NCBI RefSeq assembly: GCF_009208555.1
Contig: NZ_WFLI01000007.1
Location: 1 to 64,000 of the forward strand
DNA length: 64,000 nucleotides
From: Janthinobacterium violaceinigrum
GTDB lineage: Bacteria > Pseudomonadota > Gammaproteobacteria > Burkholderiales > Burkholderiaceae_D
Reading direction: 5' to 3'
Every line of letters starts with the position of its first letter. The first letter of the stretch is position 1. Positions 44,943 through 55,538 of this stretch are shown one piece after another. Made by a program: the position numbers and the translations under genes. The notes under the pieces were generated by a model, which was given only the letters and a program-made list of their open reading frames with translations, made no database searches and had not been told where the DNA came from.

Positions 44943-46361
44943 ATGAATACACCCATCGTACCCGTGATTCTTTGCGGCGGTTCCGGCACACGCCTGTGGC
45001 CACTGTCGCGTGAAGCATTTCCCAAGCAATTCCTGCGCCTGTCCGGCAAGGAAAGCATGTTGCAGCAAACACTGCAGCGACTGGATGGACTACCGGGTCT
45101 GGTCACGCCACTTCTGGTCTGCAATGAGTCGGCGCGCTTCATCGTTGCCGAGCAACTCCATGAAATTGGCATGGAACATGCTCGCTTGCTGCTCGAGCCG
45201 ATACGCCGCAATACGGCGCCAGCCATCGCCAGCGCCGCTTTGCAGGCGATGGAAAATGGCGATGATCCTGTCCTGCTGGTACTGCCTTCCGACCATGTCA
45301 TTCTCGACACACACGCGTTCCACCATGCCATAGCACTGGCGCGTCATGCCGCGGAGGAAGGAGGCCTGCTCACCTTCGGCATCACGCCGACAGGAGCCGA
45401 TACGGGATATGGCTATATCCGCGCAGAAGCCGCTGCCAGCGGCCAGGTCCAGCGCATTCTTGAATTCGTCGAAAAGCCAGCATTGGCGCAAGCCGAGGAA
45501 TATATCGCCAGCGGCGACTACTTCTGGAACAGTGGCATGTTCCTGTTCCGTGCCAGCCGCTACCTGGAAGAGCTCAAACGTTTCCAGCCAGCCGTCGTGA
45601 CCGCTTGCCGCGCTGCCATCGCTGGCGCAAAAAGCGACCTCGACTTCATTCGCCTGGACAAGGATGCCTACGCGGCCAGCCCCGATATCGCCGTCGACTA
45701 CGCCGTCATGGAACGCACCAGCCATGCTGCGACAGTCACCCTCGATGCGGGGTGGAATGATATCGGTTCCTGGAAAGCCGTACTCGACGTAGCGCAAAAG
45801 GATGCCGATAACAATCGCGCCAATGGCGATGTGCTGATCCAGGATTGTAACGATTGCCTGGTGCATGGCACCAGCCGCCTGGTCACTGCCATCGGCATGC
45901 GCAATACCATTATCGTGGAAACCCCCGATGCCGTACTGGTCATGGATGCGGCGCAGGCACAGCAAACGAAAGCCATGGTCGCACAGTTGATCGCCAGGGA
46001 GCGTCCCGAGGCCGCCATGCACCGTGAAGTCTTCCGTCCGTGGGGTTCATATGATTCTATCGGCAATGGCGACCGCTTCCAGGTCAAGCGGATTACCGTC
46101 AAGCCTGGCGCCAAGCTGTCATTGCAAATGCATCACCACCGCGCCGAGCACTGGATCGTGGTATCCGGTACGGCCCAGATCACGAATGGCGACAAGGAAT
46201 ATTTGCTGACCGAAAACCAGTCCACCTATATCCCCCTCGGCGTCGTCCATTCCTTGGCCAACCCAGGCAAGCTACCGTTGGAATTGATTGAAATTCAATC
46301 GGGTAGTTATCTTGGAGAAGACGATATTGTCCGCTTTGAAGACCGTTACGGCCGCGTATGA
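44943..46361 (+). CDS. manC: Mannose-1-phosphate guanylyltransferase / mannose-6-phosphate isomerase
   Basis: 472 residues. The N-terminal nucleotidyltransferase has the pyrophosphorylase motif GGSGTRLWPLSREAFPKQFL and ILEFVEKPA; the C-terminal 120 residues form the type II PMI cupin (PWGSYDSIGNGDRFQVKRITVKPGAKLSLQMHHHRAEHWIVVSGTA). It is the bifunctional GDP-mannose-forming enzyme, providing GDP-mannose for the polysaccharide. It heads the plus-strand block of the locus. Family length (about 470-480) is normal. Confidence 0.95.
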   Translation: MNTPIVPVILCGGSGTRLWPLSREAFPKQFLRLSGKESMLQQTLQRLDGLPGLVTPLLVCNESARFIVAEQLHEIGMEHARLLLEPIRRNTAPAIASAALQAMENGDDPVLLVLPSDHVILDTHAFHHAIALARHAAEEGGLLTFGITPTGADTGYGYIRAEAAASGQVQRILEFVEKPALAQAEEYIASGDYFWNSGMFLFRASRYLEELKRFQPAVVTACRAAIAGAKSDLDFIRLDKDAYAASPDIAVDYAVMERTSHAATVTLDAGWNDIGSWKAVLDVAQKDADNNRANGDVLIQDCNDCLVHGTSRLVTAIGMRNTIIVETPDAVLVMDAAQAQQTKAMVAQLIARERPEAAMHREVFRPWGSYDSIGNGDRFQVKRITVKPGAKLSLQMHHHRAEHWIVVSGTAQITNGDKEYLLTENQSTYIPLGVVHSLANPGKLPLELIEIQSGSYLGEDDIVRFEDRYGRV

Positions 46362-46432
46362 CCTTTCAGTCATGCCCCCCAAGCGCATCACCAGCAATTC
46401 ACACAGAAGTTTATAAGGTTTAGCAAGTCACC

Positions 46433-47896
46433 ATGAAACCAATCGAAGGCATCTTTGTACAAGAAGTGAAATGGTATTGCAGCAGTAGGGCAGAAAAATA
46501 TTTTCTTACCTTTGCCGATGCACTTGCCATGCTCATGGCATTCTGGCTCGCGGGCCAATGGACCCAGGATACCAGCGACTTGAACAGCTTGGGGCTGGAT
46601 AGCTCACGCATGCTCAGCTACGGCCTGCTCTCGTTCGTCACCCTGGCTCTTTTCAAATTGAAGGGCCATCATGCCAAGCGCCGTCCCTACTCCAATGAAA
46701 TCAAGGAGATCCTGAAAATCACCATGGTCATGGGCTTGATCGACGCGGCGCTGGTATTCCTCGACAGGCGTGACTCCTCGCGCGAGGCACTACTGGCCAC
46801 CTGGCTGCTGCTCCCATGCTGTGTCTTGCTGCTGCGCGGCCTCGTCAAATACCTGCTGATGAAAGCTGGCGGTTGGATACGCCCGATGGTCATCATCGGT
46901 TGGGGTGACAATGCCTTGCAAACTGCGCGCGCCTTCGATGAAGAAGCCTTGATGGGTTATCGCCTGATGGCCTTCCTGATTCCTGAAGGCCAGGAGCGCT
47001 TCGACCATCACTATATCAACCGCAATAAACAGAGCGTGCCGTGTATCCCGCTTGGCAACAGTCCAGAACAGACACTCAAGCTGCTTGGAGACCCCCACGC
47101 TGTGGTGGCTCTGGAGCAAGGTGGCATCGACGCTTATCAGGGCATGATCCAACAGATCAGCCGTTGCGTTGCCAATATGCAAGTAGTACCGGCCGTACGC
47201 GGCTTGCCCCTGTACGGCATGGAGGTCAACCATTTCTTTACGCATGAAGTGCTGCTGCTGACCATGCGCAACAACCTGGCGCGGCCAGGCCTGCAACTGA
47301 TCAAGCGCTGCTTTGACCTGACCGCTTCGATCGGCGTGCTGATCGTCGGCGCTCCCATTCTGCTGTGGATCGCCGCCAAGGTCATGGCATCGGGCCGTCC
47401 CGTCTTCTATGGCCACAAACGCGTAGGACAGAATGGCAAACATTTCCTGTGCTACAAATTCCGCACCATGGCCGTGAACGCCGACGTCTTGCTCAAGGAG
47501 TTACTGGAGCGCGATCCTGAAGCCCGTGCCGAATGGGAGCGCGATTTCAAACTGAAAAACGACCCGCGCATCACCTCGATCGGCCACTTCCTGCGCCGTA
47601 CCAGTCTCGATGAATTGCCGCAGCTATGGAATGTATTAAAGGGCGAAATGAGCCTGGTGGGCCCTCGCCCCGTTGTCGATGCCGAACTGGAACGCTATGG
47701 CAACCAGATCGACTATTATCTTGAGGCAAAACCGGGGGTCACTGGCCTATGGCAAGTGAGCGGCAGGAATGACGTCAGTTATGACACCCGCGTCTATCTC
47801 GACGCCTGGTATGTCAAGAACTGGTCTTTATTCAATGACATTGTCATCCTGCTGAAAACGGTTAAAGTCATTTTCAAGAAAGATGGCGCGTATTAA
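46433..47896 (+). CDS. Undecaprenyl-phosphate hexose-1-P transferase (WbaP/WcaJ-type)
   Basis: 487 residues. Four N-terminal membrane helices and a CoA-binding-like middle domain (MVIIGWGDNALQTARAFDEEALMGYRLMAFL) precede the C-terminal sugar transferase with its membrane helix (LIKRCFDLTASIGVLIVGAPILLWIAA), KFRTM and the catalytic motif SLVGPRPVV. The stretch LLERDPEARAEWERDFKLKNDPRIT is typical of the WbaP branch, which adds galactose-1-phosphate; WcaJ-type glucose transfer is an alternative. It starts the repeat unit on the C55 carrier. It follows manC with 71 bases. Confidence 0.9.
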   Translation: MKPIEGIFVQEVKWYCSSRAEKYFLTFADALAMLMAFWLAGQWTQDTSDLNSLGLDSSRMLSYGLLSFVTLALFKLKGHHAKRRPYSNEIKEILKITMVMGLIDAALVFLDRRDSSREALLATWLLLPCCVLLLRGLVKYLLMKAGGWIRPMVIIGWGDNALQTARAFDEEALMGYRLMAFLIPEGQERFDHHYINRNKQSVPCIPLGNSPEQTLKLLGDPHAVVALEQGGIDAYQGMIQQISRCVANMQVVPAVRGLPLYGMEVNHFFTHEVLLLTMRNNLARPGLQLIKRCFDLTASIGVLIVGAPILLWIAAKVMASGRPVFYGHKRVGQNGKHFLCYKFRTMAVNADVLLKELLERDPEARAEWERDFKLKNDPRITSIGHFLRRTSLDELPQLWNVLKGEMSLVGPRPVVDAELERYGNQIDYYLEAKPGVTGLWQVSGRNDVSYDTRVYLDAWYVKNWSLFNDIVILLKTVKVIFKKDGAY

Positions 47897-48006
47897 CGAG
47901 CAAATGATATTTTAACAATTGCTCTCTCAGAATATTTCTCACGTCGCTTTAAAACAAGTAGAAAAGTGGAGCGTTGTGACGATATTCAAGTAAAAAGGAT
48001 AACAGC

Positions 48007-49086
48007 ATGATTTTAGTAACTGGCGGTGCCGGCTTCATCGGCTCCAACTTTGTAAGAGACTGGCTGGCGCTCAACGATGAGCCCGTGATCAATTTTGACA
48101 AGCTGACCTATGCTGGCAATCTCAGCAATCTGGCCAGCCTGGAGGAAGACCCGCGGCATATCTTTGTGCGTGGCGATATTTGCGATACCGCGCATATCTC
48201 GCGCCTGCTGGCAGAACACCGGCCACGCGCCATCGTGCATTTTGCCGCGGAAAGCCATGTCGACCGCTCGATCCATAGCCCCGGCGAATTCATTTCGACC
48301 AACGTCAACGGCACCTTCAGCCTGCTGGAAGCGGCACGCGCCTATTGGAGCGGCTTGACGGGCGAGGCCAAGGACAGCTTCCGCTTCCTGCACGTCTCGA
48401 CCGACGAAGTCTATGGCACCCTGGGGCCGAATGATCCGCCGTTCACGGAAACGACGCCATATGCGCCAAACAGCCCCTACTCGGCATCGAAAGCGGCGTC
48501 CGATCATCTGGTGCGCGCGTATTTCCATACGTACGGCATGCCCGTGCTGACCACCAACTGCTCGAACAACTATGGCTCCTTCCATTTCCCGGAAAAACTG
48601 ATTCCACTCATCATCAGCAATGCCCGCGCCGGCAAGGCCTTGCCTATCTATGGCGATGGCATGCAGGTGCGCGACTGGCTGTACGTGGGCGACCATTGCT
48701 CGGCGATTCGCCGCGTCCTGGAAGCGGGACGTCTGGGCGAGGTCTACAACGTGGGCGGCTGGAATGAAATGGCCAACCTGGAAGTCGTGCATACCCTGTG
48801 CGACATCCTCGATATGCTGGACCCGAAGGCATCGGGCAGCTATCGCGAGCAAATCACTTATGTGCAGGATCGCCCTGGCCATGACCGCCGCTATGCCATC
48901 GACGCGCGCAAGATCGAGCGCGAACTGGGCTGGAAACCGGCCGAAACCTTCGCCAGCGGCATCCGCAAGACGGTCCAGTGGTATCTGGATAACCAGGCCT
49001 GGGTACACGATGTCCAGTCGGGCGACTACCTGAAGTGGGTAGAGAAGAACTACGCGACGCGCGACACGGCCCAGGAGCAGCAATAA
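48007..49086 (+). CDS. rfbB: dTDP-glucose 4,6-dehydratase
   Basis: 359 residues. [11 protein letters not shown] at the N-terminus binds NAD; the active-site region has VSTDEVYG (the Asp-Glu pair of the dehydratase) and [12 protein letters not shown] with Tyr/Lys. It makes dTDP-4-keto-6-deoxyglucose, the second step to dTDP-L-rhamnose. It overlaps the rfbA start by one base (TAATG). The four rhamnose genes are in the order B-A-C-D. Confidence 0.97.
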   Translation: MILVTGGAGFIGSNFVRDWLALNDEPVINFDKLTYAGNLSNLASLEEDPRHIFVRGDICDTAHISRLLAEHRPRAIVHFAAESHVDRSIHSPGEFISTNVNGTFSLLEAARAYWSGLTGEAKDSFRFLHVSTDEVYGTLGPNDPPFTETTPYAPNSPYSASKAASDHLVRAYFHTYGMPVLTTNCSNNYGSFHFPEKLIPLIISNARAGKALPIYGDGMQVRDWLYVGDHCSAIRRVLEAGRLGEVYNVGGWNEMANLEVVHTLCDILDMLDPKASGSYREQITYVQDRPGHDRRYAIDARKIERELGWKPAETFASGIRKTVQWYLDNQAWVHDVQSGDYLKWVEKNYATRDTAQEQQ

Positions 49087-49979
49087 TGGGAACCGGCATC
49101 GAACGCAAGGGCATCATCCTGGCCGGCGGCTCCGGCACGCGCCTGTATCCCGTCACCATGGCCGTATCGAAGCAGCTGTTGCCCGTGTATGACAAGCCGA
49201 TGATCTACTATCCGCTGACCACCCTGATGCTGGCCGGCATACGCGACATCCTGATCATTTCCACGCCACAAGATACGCCGCGCTTCCAGGAATTGCTGGG
49301 CGACGGCAGCCAGTGGGGCATCAAGCTCAGCTACGCCGTGCAACCAACCCCGGACGGTCTGGCACAAGCGTTCATCATTGGCAAAGAGTTTGTCGGCGAT
49401 GCGCCATCAGCACTGATCTTGGGCGACAACATCTATTACGGTCACGACTTTGAAACGCAACTGCGCGCGGCCTCCGCACGCACCAGCGGCTCGACCGTAT
49501 TCGCCTATCACGTGCACGATCCGGAACGCTATGGCGTGGTCGATTTCGATGAACAGCGGCGCGCCATCAGCATCGAGGAAAAACCGCTCAAGCCTAAATC
49601 GAACTATGCCGTCACGGGCCTGTATTTCTACGATAACCAGGTATGCGATATCGCTGCCGGCATCGCCCCGTCCCCGCGCGGCGAACTGGAAATCACCGAC
49701 GTGAATCGCACCTATCTGGAGCGGGGACAGCTGAACGTCGAACTGATGGGCCGCGGCATGGCCTGGCTCGATACGGGCACGCATGAATCCTTGCTCGAAG
49801 CGGGCCAATTCATCGCCACCATCGAAAATCGCCAGGGCTTAAAAGTTGCCTGCCCAGAAGAAATCGCCTATCGCCGCGGCTACATCGACGCAGCCAAGCT
49901 TGATGCATTGGCGCAACCCTTGAAAAAGAATGCCTACGGCCAATACCTGCTGCGTCTGCTCGAAGAAAAAATATACTAA
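49086..49979 (+). CDS. rfbA: Glucose-1-phosphate thymidylyltransferase
   Basis: 297 residues. [41 protein letters not shown] is the classical RmlA nucleotide-binding opening, with [24 protein letters not shown] further on. It makes dTDP-glucose from dTTP and glucose-1-phosphate, the first step of the rhamnose pathway. The start overlaps the rfbB stop; an open frame upstream of it lies within rfbB and is not used. Confidence 0.97.
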   Translation: MGTGIERKGIILAGGSGTRLYPVTMAVSKQLLPVYDKPMIYYPLTTLMLAGIRDILIISTPQDTPRFQELLGDGSQWGIKLSYAVQPTPDGLAQAFIIGKEFVGDAPSALILGDNIYYGHDFETQLRAASARTSGSTVFAYHVHDPERYGVVDFDEQRRAISIEEKPLKPKSNYAVTGLYFYDNQVCDIAAGIAPSPRGELEITDVNRTYLERGQLNVELMGRGMAWLDTGTHESLLEAGQFIATIENRQGLKVACPEEIAYRRGYIDAAKLDALAQPLKKNAYGQYLLRLLEEKIY

Positions 49980-50001
49980 AGCCTGAATGGCTCATCACAC
50001 C

Positions 50002-50547
50002 ATGCAAATTCAAACCACCGCCATACCTGATGTCCTGATTCTCGAGCCCACTGTATTCGGTGATGATCGTGGCTTTTTTTATGAAAGCTTTAACCAGAAA
50101 CGTTTCGCCGAGCTGACCGGCCTCACACGCGACTTCGTGCAAGACAATCATTCCAAGTCGGCCAAAGGCGTGTTGCGCGGCTTGCACTATCAAATCCAGC
50201 AGCCGCAAGGCAAGCTGGTGCGTGTGACTGCGGGCGAAGTCTTCGACGTTGCCGTCGACCTACGCAAAAGCTCGCCTACGTTCGGCCACTGGGTAGGCGT
50301 GACCTTATCAGCGGCCAACAAACGCCAGTTGTGGATACCGGAAGGCTTTGCGCACGGCTTCGTGGTCACCAGCGACTGCGCCGAGTTCCTGTACAAGACG
50401 ACTGACTATTGGGCACCGGAGTTCGAACGCAGCATTCTGTGGAGTGATCCGGCGATCGGCATCGATTGGCCTTTGGATGGCGAACCGCTGCTGTCCGGCA
50501 AAGACAAAGTGGGCACCTTGCTGGCCAACGCCGACGTTTTCGCCTGA
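50002..50547 (+). CDS. rfbC: dTDP-4-dehydrorhamnose 3,5-epimerase
   Basis: 181 residues, a single cupin. The family motif FVQDNHSKSAKGVLRGLHYQ has the catalytic histidine, followed by KLVRVTAGEVFDVAVDLRKSSPTFG and the YKTTDYWAPEFERSI region with the active Tyr. It epimerises C3 and C5 of the 4-keto sugar. I take the ATG at 50002, which gives the usual length; an ATG five codons earlier is possible. It follows rfbA by 22 bases. Confidence 0.96.
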   Translation: MQIQTTAIPDVLILEPTVFGDDRGFFYESFNQKRFAELTGLTRDFVQDNHSKSAKGVLRGLHYQIQQPQGKLVRVTAGEVFDVAVDLRKSSPTFGHWVGVTLSAANKRQLWIPEGFAHGFVVTSDCAEFLYKTTDYWAPEFERSILWSDPAIGIDWPLDGEPLLSGKDKVGTLLANADVFA

Positions 50548-50587
50548 CCGTTACCAACCAATCTGCTAAACCGGAAAAAACTATTTC

Positions 50588-51460
50588 ATGAGCCGTATTT
50601 TAATCACAGGAAAAACCGGCCAGGTCGGTTACGAACTCGAACGCAGCCTGCAGGGCCTGGGCGAGATCATTGCCGTAGACCGCAGCCAGATGGACCTGGC
50701 CGACCTGGACCAGGTGCGCGACGTCATCCGTCGCGTGAAACCGACGCTGATCGTCAACCCTGCGGCCTACACAGCAGTGGACAAGGCAGAGAGCGAACCG
50801 GACTTGGCACTGCGCATTAATGGCGAGGCGCCCGCTGTCATGGCGGAAGAGGCAAAGAAACTGGGCGCTGCAATGATTCATTACAGCACTGATTATGTCT
50901 TTGACGGAACGAAAGAGGGCCCCTACTTCGAAACCGATCCGACCTGCCCTGTGAATATGTATGGCAGCAGCAAGCTGGCCGGCGAACAGGCCATCCAGGC
51001 GGCAGGCATCCCGCACCTGATCCTGCGTACCAGCTGGGTTTACAGCACCCATGGCAAGAACTTTCTGCTGACCATGCTTCGTCTGGCACAGGAGCGTGAA
51101 GAACTGAGCATCGTTTCCGACCAGTTCGGCGCACCAACGTGGAGCCGTACCATTGCTGATACCACGGCGCATATCGTGGCGCAAAGCCTGGCGACAACTG
51201 ACAGGGCGGCGTGGTGGAACGAGCGTTCCGGTCTATATCATTTGACGGCACAAGGCCGTACCAGCTGGTTTGGCTTTACCGAGGCGATCATGGACCATGC
51301 CTCCGTACACAAAAAACCTAAACTGAAAGCGATTTTGGCAAAAGATTATCCGGTGCCCGCCCGGCGTCCCAACAATTCAGTATTGTCTTCACAACGCCTG
51401 CAGCAGACCTTTTGTGGCTTGCCACAGTGGCAAGCAGCCTTGAAACTATGCCAGGAGTGA
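50588..51460 (+). CDS. rfbD: dTDP-4-dehydrorhamnose reductase
   Basis: 290 residues. GKTGQVGYELERSL binds NADPH, and YSTDYVFDGTKEGPYFETDPTCPVNMYGSSKLAGE carries the catalytic Thr and the Tyr/Lys pair (YGSSK). It completes dTDP-L-rhamnose. It is the last gene of the plus-strand block; the stop is followed by an inverted repeat at 51545-51578 that separates it from the oppositely oriented block. Confidence 0.96.
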   Translation: MSRILITGKTGQVGYELERSLQGLGEIIAVDRSQMDLADLDQVRDVIRRVKPTLIVNPAAYTAVDKAESEPDLALRINGEAPAVMAEEAKKLGAAMIHYSTDYVFDGTKEGPYFETDPTCPVNMYGSSKLAGEQAIQAAGIPHLILRTSWVYSTHGKNFLLTMLRLAQEREELSIVSDQFGAPTWSRTIADTTAHIVAQSLATTDRAAWWNERSGLYHLTAQGRTSWFGFTEAIMDHASVHKKPKLKAILAKDYPVPARRPNNSVLSSQRLQQTFCGLPQWQAALKLCQE

Positions 51461-51540
51461 CCGGTGCATATTCGGGAGTATTGCGGATAACAATAACCGA
51501 CTTTCTATATTGTTAATCCTTGAAATTTCAACAGTTAAAA

Positions 51541-51582
51541 AAATCCACATTGAAGAATATAAATATCATTCAATGTGGTTTT
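51541..51582. terminator. Bidirectional terminator between rfbD and the glycosyltransferase block
   Basis: CCACATTGAA / TTCAATGTGG is a perfect 10-bp stem with a 14-base AT-rich loop. TTTT follows on the plus strand and seven T residues on the minus strand. Confidence 0.85.
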
Positions 51583-51597
51583 AAACAGGTGCGACAA

Positions 51598-52887
51598 TCA
51601 GTCTTGGAGTAGATATTTTTTGAACATTTGATCATATTCCGAAAAAATAACTTCCTTTGAATAATTTTCCTCAAAAAACTTCTTCGCATTTTCAGACATC
51701 ATTTCATTATTTTTTCGATCTTTTAAAAAAACCATCAAGCCCAAAAAATCGTCAAAATTGTCATTGATGAAACAATCTTTACCGCTCTGCAGCGGAATTC
51801 CTTCCGTCCCTACCGATGTAGAAATCACTGGAACACCATAGGACAATGCTTCCAATGTCTTCAACTTGATACCTGTTCCGAACGTTAATGGTATCAACAT
51901 GCCACAGCAGGTGGCCAGAGCATCACTTAGATCAGGTACAAATCCTTCCAATACTACATTCTCGGAAAAACAACTTACAACATCCTTCAGTTCGTCACTG
52001 GCATGCTTTCCTATGATTCTCAAACGGAACTCAGGACATTTTTCAATTACATTGGGAACAACTTCCTTAAGGAACTTTAAAATAGCCAGTTCGTTCGGAG
52101 CATAATTAAGAACACCGATGAAGATAAACGTGAATGCACCGTCATATTTTCTCAAAAATGAGTTGGATGCAGGCTTCGGCAGTATAGGCTTCGCCCTCAC
52201 AACATGCGTTCCCGGAGAACGAGCTTTCATTAATGCAACTTCTTCTGCATTTAACAATATATTAAGCGGGAAATTTTCAGATGTTTGAATCTCACTTTTC
52301 TCTGTCAGTTTTTTTTCAAGACCAAGAAGATATTTTTGAAAGAATTTTAATTTTTGAACTGCCGGCCGGATGATTCTTGGTATGAAATTCGAAAAATTCC
52401 CGAGTACATTCATATTCTCGGCATCGCCATTTCTCAAAACATTCAACATTTTCTCATAGCGGACAGAAAAAAGGTCGTCCATATATAAAAAGGCATCGCC
52501 TTTATAGCCAACGGGAAGACCGTATTGTGCGGCCCGTATGGTATCAAACATGATCAAATCCGGCTTGGATTTTTTTATTTCATTACATACCATTTCACCA
52601 AGCGCCGGAGTATACAATATCGACTCCTGAATACTTTTCCTTCTCAATATAAACGAATAAAAAAATACACTTAGCAATCTCCGCATAGAAGACGGCACAT
52701 CCACGTTATGGAAGCCGACACTTGAAATATTTTTCTCCTCGATATTCTTATTGCTTATAATGATCCATTCCACGCTATTTTCTCCGAAACGGGAATGAAA
52801 ATAATCGAGAAAACCATTCATGACTATTTTTTTCCCCGTATCAGCTGGGAATGGATAAATATTACTAACGACAAGAATTTTAAACAT
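51598..52887 (-). CDS. Glycosyltransferase, GT4-like
   Basis: 429 residues. The N-terminal Rossmann-like half begins FKILVVSNIYPFPADTGKKI, and the C-terminal half has the GT-B donor-site pattern (FTFIFIGVLNYAPNELAILKFLKEVVP, then LIPLTFGTGIKLKTLEALSYGVPVISTSVGTEGIP). It should transfer a sugar from an activated donor at the cytoplasmic face of the inner membrane. The donor cannot be named. It is the last gene of the minus-strand block and is visibly AT-rich, unlike the neighbouring rml genes. Confidence 0.87.
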   Translation of the reverse strand: MFKILVVSNIYPFPADTGKKIVMNGFLDYFHSRFGENSVEWIIISNKNIEEKNISSVGFHNVDVPSSMRRLLSVFFYSFILRRKSIQESILYTPALGEMVCNEIKKSKPDLIMFDTIRAAQYGLPVGYKGDAFLYMDDLFSVRYEKMLNVLRNGDAENMNVLGNFSNFIPRIIRPAVQKLKFFQKYLLGLEKKLTEKSEIQTSENFPLNILLNAEEVALMKARSPGTHVVRAKPILPKPASNSFLRKYDGAFTFIFIGVLNYAPNELAILKFLKEVVPNVIEKCPEFRLRIIGKHASDELKDVVSCFSENVVLEGFVPDLSDALATCCGMLIPLTFGTGIKLKTLEALSYGVPVISTSVGTEGIPLQSGKDCFINDNFDDFLGLMVFLKDRKNNEMMSENAKKFFEENYSKEVIFSEYDQMFKKYLLQD

Positions 52888-53007
52888 TATTCAAACCTTA
52901 CAACTGATATTTTTTCTACTTTATCGAAAAAAACGATACGAAAATTCTGCTCGGGCAGAAAAAACCATTTTATCAAAAATAGAGATAGCTTCCATCTTTC
53001 AGAAGGA

Positions 53008-54078
53008 TTAAGCGCTCATCATGTTTCGATAAACTCGGCTCAAATCATGGCAAATTGCCCGGCTATTAATTATCGATAGCCGTTCTGTTCCTTTGCTAAC
53101 CATATCAAACGCCAATTGCTTGTCACTCAGCAGGAGTCGCATTCCGGCCGCCATCTCCTCTACCGACTCGGGATTAATTAAATATGCAGCGTCACCAGCG
53201 ATTTCACTCATCGGTGGCCGATCTGAAGTCAAAACAGGCACGCCAGCGGTAAATCCTTCAATAATGGGCAGCCCATATCCCTCCACGAGACTAGGAAATA
53301 TCAAAATATCTGCTTCGGAGAACAGATCGACAATTTGCTCATCCTCTACCCAACCGGGAAAAATCGTATCGGAGGCCACATATTGCTGAGCAATTTCACT
53401 TGAGACATCCATTCCCAGTACCACCAATTTAGAACCGGTAATATTAGCCAATTTAAAAGCCTGGATCACTCTCACGGTATTCTTATGCGCAGCTGTGCCA
53501 CCTATATGCAAAAGAAGCTTTTCCGCTTTGTTTATTTTTTCCGAGGACTGGCAATGATCCAGGCCAACCGTCTCAGTTGGTGTGTACATGACATGAGAGT
53601 TCAATCCTATTGAACGCTGAATCACCGAGGCAGACTCATTACTCACCGTGACAACTACAGGTGGCCGGTGCTCGATACTTTTCAGCATAAGCCGCCGATA
53701 TAAATTTCCGAAATTTTGATACCAGCCCTGCCCTAATGAATCTTGGAATATGAGGTCATGAATGGTAACAACATACTTTGCGGACATCCGGAAAAATGGA
53801 ATGGTGTTATATGGGCAATGACAAATATCAGCTTTTAAATTAAAAACCAAATATGGTATAACAAACTGCTCCCATATTGGATAGGGAAACCTCGTAAATT
53901 CTCGATAAATTATCTTTTCAGATTTCAAAAAATCAGGAAGTTCAGTTCCACGAGGGATCGCAACAATAATTTCAAAATCATCCGGAGCATGTAATTTTAA
54001 TGCATTAATAAGCTCACGCACGTACCGTCCCAAGCCACGCGGCTTTCCGATCAAAAATCCATCAATCAAAATACGCAT
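53008..54078 (-). CDS. Glycosyltransferase, GT4-like
   Basis: 356 residues. It starts MRILIDGFLIGKPRGLGRYV, has LLHIGGTAAHKNTVRVIQAFKLA in the middle and the donor-site motif FPSLVEGYGLPIIEGFTAGVPVLTSDRPPMSEIAGDAAYLI near the C-terminus, with the EGYGLPxxE pattern of family 4 enzymes, many of which are mannosyl- or rhamnosyltransferases. GDP-mannose and dTDP-rhamnose are both made by this locus, so either is a reasonable donor; this is inference. It is followed by the next glycosyltransferase gene after 120 bases. Confidence 0.9.
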   Translation of the reverse strand: MRILIDGFLIGKPRGLGRYVRELINALKLHAPDDFEIIVAIPRGTELPDFLKSEKIIYREFTRFPYPIWEQFVIPYLVFNLKADICHCPYNTIPFFRMSAKYVVTIHDLIFQDSLGQGWYQNFGNLYRRLMLKSIEHRPPVVVTVSNESASVIQRSIGLNSHVMYTPTETVGLDHCQSSEKINKAEKLLLHIGGTAAHKNTVRVIQAFKLANITGSKLVVLGMDVSSEIAQQYVASDTIFPGWVEDEQIVDLFSEADILIFPSLVEGYGLPIIEGFTAGVPVLTSDRPPMSEIAGDAAYLINPESVEEMAAGMRLLLSDKQLAFDMVSKGTERLSIINSRAICHDLSRVYRNMMSA

Positions 54079-54189
54079 TAATATAAATCCCTCAACATCA
54101 ATCCATCAAATTGCAAAGTCATAGCACATTATAAAATATAGTAACGAGCTTTTAAATAACTGAAAGAATTATTTTCTAAACGCGGCAAT

Positions 54190-55494
54190 CTACATAGCAA
54201 GATTATTTTTTCTACGCCGTCCCAATAAAAAAACACATATTGCAAACCAGCAAATATCGGCAAAAAACCATGTAAACCCTGCAGCAGAACCAGTGCGTAT
54301 CGCAATGGCAAAATTAGAAAGAACGATCACATACAACAAGGACCAGAAACGGCTACCATTTAATTCCTTCGTATACTCTTTTTCAATTCTTTCTCGTTGA
54401 TAAAGAATTGCAACGAAAATTCCTAAGAAAAAAAACAATACTGCGCCAAAGAAATTAAAATCCAAAAATATTTCACCCATTAAATTTGATGCCCGCATTC
54501 CGATATCATAAGTATCGCGCAAAACCTTATCCGTATTGTTCAAAAAAGCGTCGCGAAAACTACTATACATACCGGGGATAACTTTAAAAGCCGATCCAAT
54601 AGTAATCGCTCCCCAGGACGACCATTCATGACGTACGGCCGTTGCGATATAGCCGAGATAGACATACCAACCATCAAAGAAATTATGCAGCAGCAAATAC
54701 TTATAATCGATATTATTAAGCGCGAAATTTACGGTGTCTGAGATCGTGGCGATATTTTTAGCTTCAGTGGCACCTTGCATCCAGCGCTGTATCCCGGCAA
54801 CAAAAACGACCATAAAAATCGAGCCCGCCCCCATAAAAAACTTACCAATTGACAGTTTTCTTGACGCTACGTAAAAGATAATAAGCTGAACGAGAAAAAC
54901 TATAACAAAAAGTCGTCCCCAAATGAGCAATAGAAGAAATACTCCTGCCCCAATAATGGCTTTCGAGAACTTACTATTAAAAAAGGAATATTTAACTTGC
55001 TTAGAAATTAAAACGAAAAATCCCCATTTTACGGCCATCAAGAAAAATAGTATCCAAGTTTTTCCAACCGAATTAATCTGTCGTTCATCCGTATGTGCCA
55101 AAAACAAAGAAATACTTCCTGAGAAATATATCATTGCGCATACCCCAGAGACAAAACCGATCGCCAACAATGTATAGGCAACGGGAGTTGTCCCTTCACA
55201 TAAAAATATACTTTTCTCTACATCAATGATACGTTGCGGTATTTTTTTTGAAAAAGCAAACCCTAACCAATAGAGAACCATGCATAAAAAACCATAAATA
55301 GAAGCCGTCAGTATTTCATTATCAGCATAACCATTTAGATAGTCTTGGGCAACAAAATAGGTTATCCCGACGCCACCAATTCCATATAGATACAAAAGAA
55401 ACAACCCTCCAAATAGAGGGTCAAGATAGTCGTTCTTAATTTTTCCAAAATTATATAACAATAAAATCGAGGAAAAAATAAACAAAATAATCAT
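54190..55494 (-). CDS. Oligosaccharide repeat-unit polymerase (Wzy-like)
   Basis: 434 residues with about ten to twelve hydrophobic segments and a larger hydrophilic loop in the second half (about 260-340, NNIDYKYLLLHNFFDGWYVYLGYI), where Wzy proteins have their periplasmic loops. Sequences of Wzy proteins are very diverse, so the call rests on topology, low sequence complexity and position in a glycosyltransferase cluster. It would join repeat units on the lipid carrier in the periplasm. No second candidate polymerase lies in the window. The gene is AT-rich. Confidence 0.78.
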   Translation of the reverse strand: MIILFIFSSILLLYNFGKIKNDYLDPLFGGLFLLYLYGIGGVGITYFVAQDYLNGYADNEILTASIYGFLCMVLYWLGFAFSKKIPQRIIDVEKSIFLCEGTTPVAYTLLAIGFVSGVCAMIYFSGSISLFLAHTDERQINSVGKTWILFFLMAVKWGFFVLISKQVKYSFFNSKFSKAIIGAGVFLLLLIWGRLFVIVFLVQLIIFYVASRKLSIGKFFMGAGSIFMVVFVAGIQRWMQGATEAKNIATISDTVNFALNNIDYKYLLLHNFFDGWYVYLGYIATAVRHEWSSWGAITIGSAFKVIPGMYSSFRDAFLNNTDKVLRDTYDIGMRASNLMGEIFLDFNFFGAVLFFFLGIFVAILYQRERIEKEYTKELNGSRFWSLLYVIVLSNFAIAIRTGSAAGFTWFFADICWFAICVFLLGRRRKNNLAM

Positions 55495-55538
55495 GGAATT
55501 AACTCATATTCATATGATTCTGCACTTATGAAATATTA

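Noticed and set aside
47897..47930. GAGCAA/TTGCTC hairpin between the WbaP-type gene and rfbB
   Set aside because: Only six base pairs and no T tract; transcription probably continues into rfbB.
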